From an uncultured Eubacteriales bacterium (GTDB lineage: Bacteria > Bacillota > Clostridia > Oscillospirales > Oscillospiraceae), in contig USDP01000089.1 in NCBI GenBank assembly GCA_900553545.1, positions 1 to 6,544 on the forward strand: DNA of 6,544 nt, given 5' to 3'. Position numbers and translations under genes: made by a program. Positions 1 to 5,355 of this stretch are shown here, piece by piece (the first letter of the stretch is position 1; every line of letters starts with the position of its first letter). The notes under the pieces were generated by a model. It had not been told where the DNA came from and did not search any database. It was given only the letters and a program-made list of their open reading frames with translations.

Positions 1-1
1 C

Positions 2-520
2 GCCATCATGGTCGCGCTGGCAACGGCGCTGAGCTATCTGAAGCTGCTCGAGCTGCCGCAGGGCGGAAGCGTCTGCATCGGCATGCTGCCGATCTTCCTC
101 TATAGCGCACGTTGGGGCGTCGGCCCGGCGTTCCTCACGTCGTTTGCCTATGGCCTTCTGCAGCTGCTGCTCGACGGCGCGTATGCCTGGGGCCCGACGT
201 CGATGCTGCTGGACTATCTGCTGGCGTTCGGCGTGCTTGGCGTAGCGGGCTTCTTCCACGGGAAGAAGGGCGGCATTTTCATCGGCACGGTCGTCGGCTG
301 TGTCTGCCGCTTCATCGTCCACTTTATCAGCGGCATCACGATCTATAAGATCTACGAGCCGACAGAGTTGTTCAACTCCACGTTCACCAATCCGTATCTC
401 TATTCCGCAGTCTACAACGGCAGCTACGTGTTCATCGACATGGCGCTCTGCCTCGTGATCACGGCGCTGATCTACAAGCCGCTGAAAAAGTACATCAACG
501 GCACAGATCTTGCCAAGTAA
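2..520 (+). CDS. thiT: ThiT-type thiamine ECF transporter S-component (5' end cut by the window)
   Basis: This is the substrate-binding membrane subunit (S-component) that captures thiamine and docks with the shared ECF module (EcfT plus two ATPases) for uptake across the cytoplasmic membrane. About 170 residues are visible. The frame is open to the window edge (Ala-Ile before the Met at 8), so the true start is probably upstream; ThiT proteins usually begin with a short amphipathic helix before an AIMxAL-type segment. Counting from Met at 8, the protein is a chain of hydrophobic helices. It carries ThiT-like motifs: GMLPIFLYSARWG (25-37), LLDYLLAFGVLGVAG (67-81), a conserved His105 in RFIVHFISG, and NPYLYSAVYNGSY (128-140). 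In characterised ThiT the equivalent acidic, His, Tyr and Asn residues line the thiamine pocket. The C-terminus is short and basic. A TPP riboswitch would lie upstream, outside the window. The family call is confident; the substrate is inferred from the family. Confidence 0.9.
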   Translation, partial: AIMVALATALSYLKLLELPQGGSVCIGMLPIFLYSARWGVGPAFLTSFAYGLLQLLLDGAYAWGPTSMLLDYLLAFGVLGVAGFFHGKKGGIFIGTVVGCVCRFIVHFISGITIYKIYEPTELFNSTFTNPYLYSAVYNGSYVFIDMALCLVITALIYKPLKKYINGTDLAK

Positions 521-567
521 AGAAAACAGCCCCTGCCTGTAAAGTCTTACAGGCAGGGGCATTTTAC
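521..567. terminator. Bidirectional intrinsic terminator between convergent genes
   Basis: A perfect 14-bp inverted repeat (529-542 and 547-560) encloses the 4-nt loop AGTC. On the + strand it is followed by ATTTTACT. On the - strand it is followed by TGTTTTCTTT (complement of 519-528), so T-rich tails exist on both sides. It lies 8 nt after the thiT stop and 6 nt beyond the stop of the - strand small gene. It should therefore end both convergent transcripts. Confidence 0.92.
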
Positions 568-815
568 TATTTCAGAGTAAGATACAAGTAAATGTTCAGT
601 CCTATGACTGCAGCAGCAAACGCAAGAAGAATGGAATAGATGATCTTCATAGTTTTCTGTTCCGTACAGCGGATACAATACAGCAGATAAACGCCCCAAC
701 AGAGATAAGCGATCAGACCAATGCCGCTGCGGCGAATCAGCAGGGAAAGTGCAAACAACACATTGATAAACCGCATACCTTTTTCTGAACAAAGATAATT
801 CTTGATTTTTTGCAC
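567..815 (-). CDS. Small hypothetical membrane protein (82 aa)
   Basis: I do not recognise the family. The case that it is real is strong. It starts with GTG (813-815), preceded by an AAGGAGGG ribosome binding site 7 nt upstream (823-830). A good promoter lies before that (852-880), and a bidirectional terminator follows the TAG stop. The protein has a basic N-terminus (residues 1-15: Lys3, Lys5, Lys12, Arg15), a hydrophobic stretch at about 16-27, a charged RR turn at 28-29, a second segment at about 31-48, a short polar loop with Cys47, Cys50 and Lys54, and a long C-terminal hydrophobic helix at about 58-81. This suggests two to three membrane segments and no catalytic domain. The gene looks clearly more AT-rich than its neighbours and uses more A/T-ending codons, which may mean a fast-evolving or acquired gene. 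It is monocistronic. Confidence 0.8.
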   Translation of the reverse strand: MQKIKNYLCSEKGMRFINVLFALSLLIRRSGIGLIAYLCWGVYLLYCIRCTEQKTMKIIYSILLAFAAAVIGLNIYLYLTLK

Positions 816-822
816 GCTGAAG

Positions 823-830
823 CCCTCCTT
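823..830 (-). promoter_or_regulatory. Ribosome binding site that fixes a GTG start
   Basis: Read on the - strand this is AAGGAGGG, seven bases before GTG at 815-813. No ATG is available in frame until codon 14, so this site decides for the GTG start. The resulting protein has a 13-residue basic leader before its first hydrophobic segment. Confidence 0.85.
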
Positions 831-851
831 GACTCTTTTATCTTAAATATC

Positions 852-880
852 AATATACCACAGCTTTGGAAAAAGCGCAA
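852..880 (-). promoter_or_regulatory. Sigma-A-type promoter of the small membrane protein gene
   Basis: On the - strand the -35 element is TTGCGC (880-875), then exactly 17 nt, then the -10 element TATATT (857-852). The -10 is preceded by TGG, so it also fits an extended -10. Transcription should begin near 845, giving a leader of about 30 nt before the GTG start. The match is by eye to the housekeeping sigma consensus. Confidence 0.7.
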
Positions 881-926
881 GAACGGACTGCGTGGGGCGT
901 TTTACGCGCTTTTTACAGAGCGGTAC

Positions 927-955
927 TTGATTTGGACGGAAATTGGGGGTAAAAT
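927..955 (+). promoter_or_regulatory. Sigma-A-type promoter of the HD-domain gene and probably the recO-mutS2 run
   Basis: TTGATT (927-932) is separated by 17 nt from TAAAAT (950-955). The predicted start of transcription is near 962, which leaves a leader of about 33 nt to the ATG at 995. It faces away from the promoter at 852-880, so the two form a divergent pair with about 46 bp between their -35 elements. No other convincing promoter was found before mutS2, so this one may drive the whole run. Confidence 0.7.
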
Positions 956-994
956 GAAACTGGAAACGAATATCTGAGAAATGAGGTATGCAGG

Positions 995-1651
995 ATGACA
1001 TACGAAGAGATCAAAAACAACGGAGAGATCAACTCCTATATCCGGCAGGCGGATGCGTCGCTTGTGGCGCTGGGCTTTACGGAGCACAGCTTTGCGCATG
1101 TGACGCTTGTGGCGGAGAAGGCGGGGTACATTCTGGAGGCGCTTGGCTATCCGGCGCGAACCGTGGAGCTGACGAAGATCGCGGGTTATCTGCACGACAT
1201 TGGAAATCTTGTCAACCGCATCGACCACAGCCAGTCCGGCGCGGTGATGGCGTTTCGAATCCTCGACCATATGGGCTTCACGCCGGATGAGATCGGCGTG
1301 ATCGTCTCGGCCATCGGCAATCATGACGAGGGCACGGGCGTGCCGGTCAGTCCGGTGGCGGCGGCGCTCATTCTGGCGGATAAAAGCGACGTCCGGCGCA
1401 ACCGCGTGCGCAATCAGGATACGTCGACATTCGACATCCACGACCGCGTGAACTATTCGGTCACGAAAGCGGAGTTGAAGATCAACGAGGCGCACACGCT
1501 CATCAAGCTGAAGCTGACGGTCGACACCCACTATGGCTCGGTCATGGATTATTTTGAAATTTTCATGCAGCGCATGATCCTCTGCCGCAAAGCGGCCGAG
1601 AAACTGGGATTGCAATTCAAATTGATGATCAACGAACAGCAGCTGATCTGA
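995..1651 (+). CDS. HD-domain metal-dependent phosphohydrolase
   Basis: This 218-residue cytoplasmic protein has an HD-superfamily fold over roughly residues 25-140. Visible candidate metal ligands are His31/His35 in EHSFAH, the signature His67-Asp68 in GYLHDIGN, His78 in RIDHSQSG, His110 in GNHDE, and Asp129 in LILADKSD. Such enzymes hydrolyse phosphate esters of nucleotides or signalling molecules; the substrate here cannot be read from the sequence. Two histidines beyond the HD pair (78 and 110) suggest a bimetal-type HDIG-like site. The C-terminal 80 residues (about 140-218) are mixed and I cannot assign them. GAGG at 983-986 lies 8 nt before the ATG. An earlier ATG at 988 is in another frame. 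The gene has a promoter just upstream and no terminator before the YqzL-like gene 62 nt downstream, so it probably leads the recO-mutS2 transcript. Confidence 0.88.
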   Translation: MTYEEIKNNGEINSYIRQADASLVALGFTEHSFAHVTLVAEKAGYILEALGYPARTVELTKIAGYLHDIGNLVNRIDHSQSGAVMAFRILDHMGFTPDEIGVIVSAIGNHDEGTGVPVSPVAAALILADKSDVRRNRVRNQDTSTFDIHDRVNYSVTKAELKINEAHTLIKLKLTVDTHYGSVMDYFEIFMQRMILCRKAAEKLGLQFKLMINEQQLI

Positions 1652-1683
1652 CTAAAATCTTCCGGGATAGCAGGTCACGCAGC

Positions 1684-1713
1684 CGTCCATCCTAACGACA
1701 GGAGGGATGGACG
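1684..1713 (+). promoter_or_regulatory. RNA hairpin spanning the ribosome binding site of the YqzL-like gene
   Basis: A perfect 9-bp inverted repeat, CGTCCATCC (1684-1692) and GGATGGACG (1705-1713), encloses a 12-nt loop. A possible U-G pair (1693/1704) would lengthen the stem. The loop holds most of the AGGAGGG ribosome binding site (1700-1706); its last two G bases are in the stem. The stem ends at the base directly before the ATG at 1714. There is no T-run after it, so it is not a terminator. A role in controlling translation is inference. Confidence 0.55.
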
Positions 1714-1845
1714 ATGACGAAGGAATTTTACTGGGACTTGTTTTGCGAGACCGGCGCGCCGGAGGCGTATCTGCTCTACCGGCGAAATGGAGCGGCCAAT
1801 GGTACAGAAACTGACGGGGCTCGTCCTGCGGACGACCGAATATAA
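1714..1845 (+). CDS. yqzL: YqzL-like small protein (43 aa)
   Basis: This short ORF lies directly upstream of, and overlaps, recO. The N-terminal part, FYWDLFCETGAPEAYLLYRR (residues 5-24), matches the pattern I know for the YqzL family: a Trp, then a Phe, a TG, and a TYLL/AYLL segment. YqzL is a roughly 45-residue protein of unknown function encoded next to recO in Bacillus and other Firmicutes. The start is supported by AGGAGGG at 1700-1706, 7 nt before the ATG. The conserved half ends near residue 24. The last 19 residues (Asn-Gly-Ala-Ala onwards) are low-complexity and polar, and are largely the product of reading the start of recO in another frame, up to the TAA at 1843. Another ATG at 1707 opens a frame without this similarity. 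The stem of a 9-bp hairpin touches the start codon. The family call rests on a short motif plus context. Confidence 0.75.
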   Translation: MTKEFYWDLFCETGAPEAYLLYRRNGAANGTETDGARPADDRI

Positions 1846-2539
1846 GGAAAGCGACCTGATCCTGAATATCCTGACGCGCGAACAGGGCCTGATCTCAGCC
1901 AAGGCGCGCGCCGTGCGCACGAACCGGAGCCACAACAAGGGCGCATGTCAGCTGCTGTGCTATTCGGAGTTCACGATCACGGATTACAAGGGGTTTTCCG
2001 CCATCTCGGAGGCGAACGCCATCGAGATGTTCCCGGAGCTGCGGAGCGATATTGAGCTTTTGTCGCTGGCAAGCTATTTTGCACAGGCGGCGGAGGTTTT
2101 ATCGCAGGAGGACGCGGGCAGCGGCGAAGTGCTCTCGCTGACGCTGAACGCACTGTATGCGCTGGCGAAGCTCCGCAAACCGCAGGATCTGGTCAAGGCG
2201 GCGTTTGAGCTGCGGCTGGCGTGTATCGGCGGATACGAGCCGGATCTGACCGGGTGCGCGGTCTGCGGACGGGCGGACTGCGGGCGCTTTCTGGTGTCTG
2301 GCGGCTGCCTGCAATGTCTGGAGTGCGGGCTTGGTGAAGGACTGAGCCTGCCGGTGAGCGCCGGGTGTCTGGCCGCGATGCGGTATATCACGGGCTGCGA
2401 TGCGAAGCGGCTTTTTTCGTTTTCGCTCGACGGCCCGGCCCGCAAGGAACTGGCCGACGCGGCGGAGACGTATCTCGTGACGCAGCTGGAGCGTGGATTT
2501 TACACACTGGATTTTTACAAATCACTACTTTTGACATAG
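1799..2539 (+). CDS. recO: DNA repair protein RecO
   Basis: RecO works in the RecFOR pathway. It binds single-stranded DNA and SSB and, with RecR, helps load RecA at gaps. From the chosen start it is 246 residues, normal for the family. The N-terminal OB fold is at about 1-80, opening with TGLVLRTTEYKESDLI and the TREQGLISAKARAVR strand region. A helical part follows at about 85-145. Next is a cysteine-rich zinc-binding region: Cys153 and Cys156 (CAVC), then Cys170, Cys173 and Cys176 (CLQCLEC), of which two should complete a four-Cys site. Residues 185-246 form the C-terminal helices. I prefer Met at 1799 over Met at 1787 because GGAG (1789-1792) lies 6 nt before it, while 1787 has no visible ribosome binding site and adds residues before the conserved start. 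Its start overlaps the YqzL-like gene by 47 nt, which suggests coupled translation. mutS2 follows after 13 nt. Confidence 0.95.
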   Translation: MVQKLTGLVLRTTEYKESDLILNILTREQGLISAKARAVRTNRSHNKGACQLLCYSEFTITDYKGFSAISEANAIEMFPELRSDIELLSLASYFAQAAEVLSQEDAGSGEVLSLTLNALYALAKLRKPQDLVKAAFELRLACIGGYEPDLTGCAVCGRADCGRFLVSGGCLQCLECGLGEGLSLPVSAGCLAAMRYITGCDAKRLFSFSLDGPARKELADAAETYLVTQLERGFYTLDFYKSLLLT

Positions 2540-2552
2540 GAAATAACGCAAA

Positions 2553-4925
2553 ATGAACGAACAATATCAGAAATCACTGACAAAGCTGGAGCTGGACAAA
2601 GTACTGGCACTGCTGGCTGACCACGCCTCCAGCCCGGCGGCAAAGGAACGGTGTCTCGCCGTCCGGCCGCTGGACGACGCGGAGGATATCCGGCTGTTGC
2701 AGGCGCAGACGAGCGCGGCCTGCAAGCTCATCACGCTCAAGGGTTCGCCGAGCTTCGGCGGGATCGTGGACGTGGGCGCGTCGCTCAGCCGGGCGGACCG
2801 GGGCGGCTGCCTCAGCCCGGAGGAGCTGCTGCGCGTGGCGACGGTCCTCAAGGCGGCGCGGACGGCGAAGGAGTACGCTGAGGGCGACGCCGTGGAAAGC
2901 GGCCTCGACATCTTCTTCCGGCAGCTGACGCCGAACAAATTCTTTGAAGAGCGCATTTTTACGTCCATCCTCTCGAAGGACGAGATCGCGGACGCGGCGA
3001 GCAGCGAGCTGGCCTCGATCCGCCGGAAGATCCGGCAGCAGAGCAGCAAGATCCGCGAATCCTTGCAGAAGATCATCACGTCGCCGACATACGCAAAAAT
3101 TTTGCAGGAGCCGATCGTGACGATCCGATCCGACCGTTTCGTTGTGCCGGTCAAGGCCGAGTGCAAGAGCCAGCTGCCGGGACTGGTGCACGACGTGTCG
3201 TCGTCGGGCAGCACGTTTTTCATCGAGCCAATGAGTGCCGTGAACGGCAACAACGAGCTGCGCGAGCTGTTCGTCGCGGAACGCAAGGAGATCGAGCGCA
3301 TCCTGGCCGAGCTTTCCGCCGAGGCGGCGGCCCGGCAGGAGAGCATCAACCTCAACTATGAGATGCTCGTCACGCTGGACTGCATTTTTGCGCGCGCGAA
3401 GCTGTCGTTCGCGATGCACGGCATCGAGCCGGTCATTCGAACGGATGGCAAGCTGGAACTCAAGCGCGCGCGCCATCCGCTGATCGAGGCGAAGAAGGTC
3501 GTGCCGGTCTCACTGAGCCTCGGCGTCGACTTTGACACCATGGTCATCACCGGCCCGAACACCGGCGGCAAGACGGTCACGCTGAAAACCATCGGACTTT
3601 TGACACTGATGGCGGAGTGCGGCCTGCACATCCCGGCGGACGATGGCAGCTCCATCGCCATCTTTGAGACGGTGCTGGCCGACATCGGCGACGAACAGTC
3701 GATCGAGCAGTCGCTCTCGACGTTCTCGTCGCACATGCGGAACATTGTGGAAATTTTGCAGGCCTGCGACCGGGACAGCCTGATCCTCTTTGACGAACTC
3801 TGTGCGGGCACAGACCCGGCAGAGGGCGCTGCGCTGGCCATCGCGCTGATCGAGTTCTGCCGGAAATGCGGCGCAAAGGTCGCGACCACAACACACTATG
3901 CCGAACTGAAGCTCTACGCAATGCGCACGGCGGGCGTCATCAATGCGTCGTGCGAATTCAATGTCGAGACGCTCCAGCCAACCTACCGGCTGCTCATCGG
4001 CATCCCCGGTAAGTCCAACGCGTTTGCCATCTCGCGGCGGCTCGGCCTCGACGAGAAAATTATCGAGGACGCGCACAGCATGGTCAGCCAGAATGATGTG
4101 AACTTTGAAGACGTCCTCACGCAGCTCGAACAGCAGCGGCAGCAGATGGAACAGGCGAAGGCCGAGGCCGAGCAGCTCCGCATGGAGACGGAGAAGCAGA
4201 AGGAAAAGTCTGACGAATATTATGCCCAGATCAAGGCTGAGCGCGACAAGGCCGTGCAGCAGGCGCGCAAAGAGGCGCAGTACATCATCGAGGATGCCCG
4301 CCGGACGGCCAACAACGTCTACGAAGAGTTGAAGCAGCTGCGCAAGCAGGCAAAAGACGGCACGTTCGTCGAAGGGTCGAATGAGAAGCAGGCGGCGCTC
4401 CGCCGGAGCCTCAACGAGGCCGAGGGCAAGCTCCGCGAGAAGCAGGAGGTGCGCCAGCGCCCGGCGGCCAGCCGCGCCATCCGCGTGGGCGACACGGTAG
4501 AGCTTTTGAAATTTGGGTCGAAGGCGACGGTGCTGGCCGTCAACAAGGACGGCAGTTATCAGCTTCAGGCAGGCATTATGAAGGTCAATGCCAAGCCGGA
4601 CGAGGTCTATCTGCTTGAAAACGAGACACAGGCCAAGGCGAAAAAGCTGATGGAGGGCAAGGTTCGCGACCTGAAATCCGCGGCGCAGCCGGAGCTGGAC
4701 ATCCGCGGTATGGCTGTGGACGAGGCGCTGCCGGTGCTGGATAACTTCCTGGACGCAGCCTATATGGGCAATCTGCCGAACGCGCGCATCATCCACGGCA
4801 AGGGCACGGGCGTGCTGCGCAAGGCCGTACAGGACGAGCTGCGGCGCTGCAAATACGTCAAATCGTTCCGTCTCGGCGTCTACGGCGAGGGCGAGGACGG
4901 CGTGACCATTGCGGAATTCAAATAG
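2553..4925 (+). CDS. mutS2: MutS2 ATPase with Smr domain
   Basis: MutS2 is a MutS-family ATPase without the mismatch-recognition domains. It has been linked to suppression of recombination in some species and to rescue of collided ribosomes in Bacillus. At 790 residues it is full length. Order: N-terminal core and lever helices (1-310); ATPase with Walker A GPNTGGKT (334-341), Walker B LILFDELCAGTDP (410-422), signature-like SLSTFSSHM (near 390) and TTTHY (near 448); a long Gln/Glu/Lys-rich coiled coil (about 520-600); an SH3/KOW-like segment beginning AIRVGD (642 to about 690); and a C-terminal Smr domain with LDIRG (715-719) and HGKGTG (748-753), the motifs of Smr nuclease-type folds. The ATG follows the recO stop by 13 nt. 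The only ribosome binding candidate is AGGA at 2538-2541, overlapping the recO stop at a long 11-nt spacing, so translation may be coupled to recO. No clear terminator follows; a 5-bp ACCTG/CAGGT repeat (4930-4946) has no T-run. Confidence 0.97.
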   Translation: MNEQYQKSLTKLELDKVLALLADHASSPAAKERCLAVRPLDDAEDIRLLQAQTSAACKLITLKGSPSFGGIVDVGASLSRADRGGCLSPEELLRVATVLKAARTAKEYAEGDAVESGLDIFFRQLTPNKFFEERIFTSILSKDEIADAASSELASIRRKIRQQSSKIRESLQKIITSPTYAKILQEPIVTIRSDRFVVPVKAECKSQLPGLVHDVSSSGSTFFIEPMSAVNGNNELRELFVAERKEIERILAELSAEAAARQESINLNYEMLVTLDCIFARAKLSFAMHGIEPVIRTDGKLELKRARHPLIEAKKVVPVSLSLGVDFDTMVITGPNTGGKTVTLKTIGLLTLMAECGLHIPADDGSSIAIFETVLADIGDEQSIEQSLSTFSSHMRNIVEILQACDRDSLILFDELCAGTDPAEGAALAIALIEFCRKCGAKVATTTHYAELKLYAMRTAGVINASCEFNVETLQPTYRLLIGIPGKSNAFAISRRLGLDEKIIEDAHSMVSQNDVNFEDVLTQLEQQRQQMEQAKAEAEQLRMETEKQKEKSDEYYAQIKAERDKAVQQARKEAQYIIEDARRTANNVYEELKQLRKQAKDGTFVEGSNEKQAALRRSLNEAEGKLREKQEVRQRPAASRAIRVGDTVELLKFGSKATVLAVNKDGSYQLQAGIMKVNAKPDEVYLLENETQAKAKKLMEGKVRDLKSAAQPELDIRGMAVDEALPVLDNFLDAAYMGNLPNARIIHGKGTGVLRKAVQDELRRCKYVKSFRLGVYGEGEDGVTIAEFK

Positions 4926-4973
4926 AGCCACCTGAAAATTGCAGGTCATAAAACCCCATCCGTCAAATAATGA

Positions 4974-5001
4974 TTGACATTTGTGGGAAATTTGATAAAA
5001 T
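4974..5001 (+). promoter_or_regulatory. Strong sigma-A-type promoter of the HPr-like gene
   Basis: A consensus -35 TTGACA (4974-4979) is followed by a 16-nt spacer and TAAAAT (4996-5001). The -10 is preceded by TGA, giving an extended -10. Transcription should start near 5008, leaving a leader of about 33 nt. The region is markedly AT-rich compared with the flanking genes. A short inverted repeat GTCAA (4962-4966) / TTGAC (4974-4978) overlaps the -35. I see no sequence resembling the catabolite-control cre consensus. Confidence 0.8.
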
Positions 5002-5025
5002 CTAAGAATGAACAGCATGATATGT

Positions 5026-5031
5026 AAGGAG
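5026..5031 (+). promoter_or_regulatory. Ribosome binding site that fixes the HPr-like start
   Basis: AAGGAG lies 9 nt before ATG 5041. It decides against the in-frame ATG at 5008, which would add 11 residues not found in HPr proteins and coincides with the predicted transcription start. With the 5041 start, family position numbers fall in register: Arg17 and Ser46. Confidence 0.85.
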
Positions 5032-5040
5032 TGTTCAGCT

Positions 5041-5301
5041 ATGTACATGCAGCAATCCATCGTCAAGTGCGAATCCGGCCTGTACAACCGTCAGGCGACG
5101 TACTTCATCCAGAAGGCCAACGAGTTCAAGTCCAGCATCTGGGTCGAGGTCGAAGACCGGAAGATCAATGCCAAGAGCCTGCTCGGCGTGCTTTCCATGG
5201 GCATCACCAAGGGGACCCGCATCAGCATTATTGCGGAAGGCCCGGACGAAGAGGAAGCCGTCAAGGCATTGACTGAAATGCTTGTGAAGGAAATCTTCTG
5301 A
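5041..5301 (+). CDS. HPr-family protein lacking His15 (Crh-like)
   Basis: HPr carries phosphate from Enzyme I to sugar-specific PTS proteins through His15. When phosphorylated on Ser46 by HPr kinase, it works with CcpA in carbon catabolite control. This 86-residue protein has the full HPr length and pattern. The first-helix region is SGLYNRQATYFIQKANEF (12-29), against the usual GIHARPA, so position 15 is Tyr, 16 is Asn and 18 is Gln, while Arg17 is kept. The regulatory site INAKSLLGVLSMGI (42-55) is intact with Ser46, and the C-terminal helix ends in MLVKEIF. Without His15 it should not accept phosphate from Enzyme I. This resembles Bacillus Crh, which has Gln at 15 and keeps Ser46. The gene has its own strong promoter and terminator and is therefore monocistronic between mutS2 and uvrC. 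The family is certain; the regulatory role is inferred. Whether it is a true Crh orthologue or an independent loss of His15 cannot be decided here. Confidence 0.9.
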   Translation: MYMQQSIVKCESGLYNRQATYFIQKANEFKSSIWVEVEDRKINAKSLLGVLSMGITKGTRISIIAEGPDEEEAVKALTEMLVKEIF

Positions 5302-5312
5302 TTCGGAGCTTA

Positions 5313-5349
5313 CGCCGTCTCGGAACATCGTTCCGGGGCGGCGATTTTT
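5313..5349 (+). terminator. Intrinsic terminator of the HPr-like gene
   Basis: The arms CGCCGTCTCGGAAC (5313-5326) and GTTCCGGGGCGGCG (5330-5343) form a 14-bp stem with two G-U pairs and a 3-nt loop (ATC). Five T bases follow at 5345-5349, after GA. It begins 11 nt after the HPr-like stop. The T-run ends 6 nt before the uvrC ATG, so it may also limit entry of transcription into uvrC. Confidence 0.85.
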
Positions 5350-5355
5350 ATCATC

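Noticed and set aside
988..1290. ATG at 988 as an alternative start, out of frame with the HD gene
   Set aside because: It encodes no recognisable motif. The ribosome binding site spacing favours 995, which gives the full HD-domain protein.
902..1615. A 237-codon open frame on the - strand opposite the HD gene
   Set aside because: It is the complement of a gene with clear catalytic motifs, and the translation shows the Arg/His/Val bias of a shadow.
1653..1658. TAAAAT as a -10 box for a separate promoter of yqzL-recO-mutS2
   Set aside because: The 16-18 nt spacing places only CAACGA-like sequence at -35, and the preceding TG is not at the extended -10 position.
4930..4946. ACCTG/CAGGT inverted repeat after mutS2 as a terminator
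   Set aside because: The stem is only 5 bp with a 7-nt loop and no T-run on the + strand, so it is too weak to call.
5008..5040. Eleven-residue N-terminal extension of the HPr-like protein from ATG 5008
   Set aside because: The predicted transcription start is at about the same place, no ribosome binding site precedes it, and AAGGAG fits ATG 5041.
3510..5087. A 525-codon open frame on the - strand opposite mutS2
   Set aside because: It is antisense to an unmistakable full-length mutS2. Long antisense frames are common in GC-rich genes. Its translation is Arg/Leu/His-rich without a recognisable domain, and it runs across the HPr-like promoter.
5302..5355. HPr-like gene and uvrC share a reading frame with only one TGA between them, which could suggest a read-through fusion
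   Set aside because: The two proteins are complete at that boundary and a strong terminator lies in between. An open 18-codon spacer in the same frame is likely by chance.
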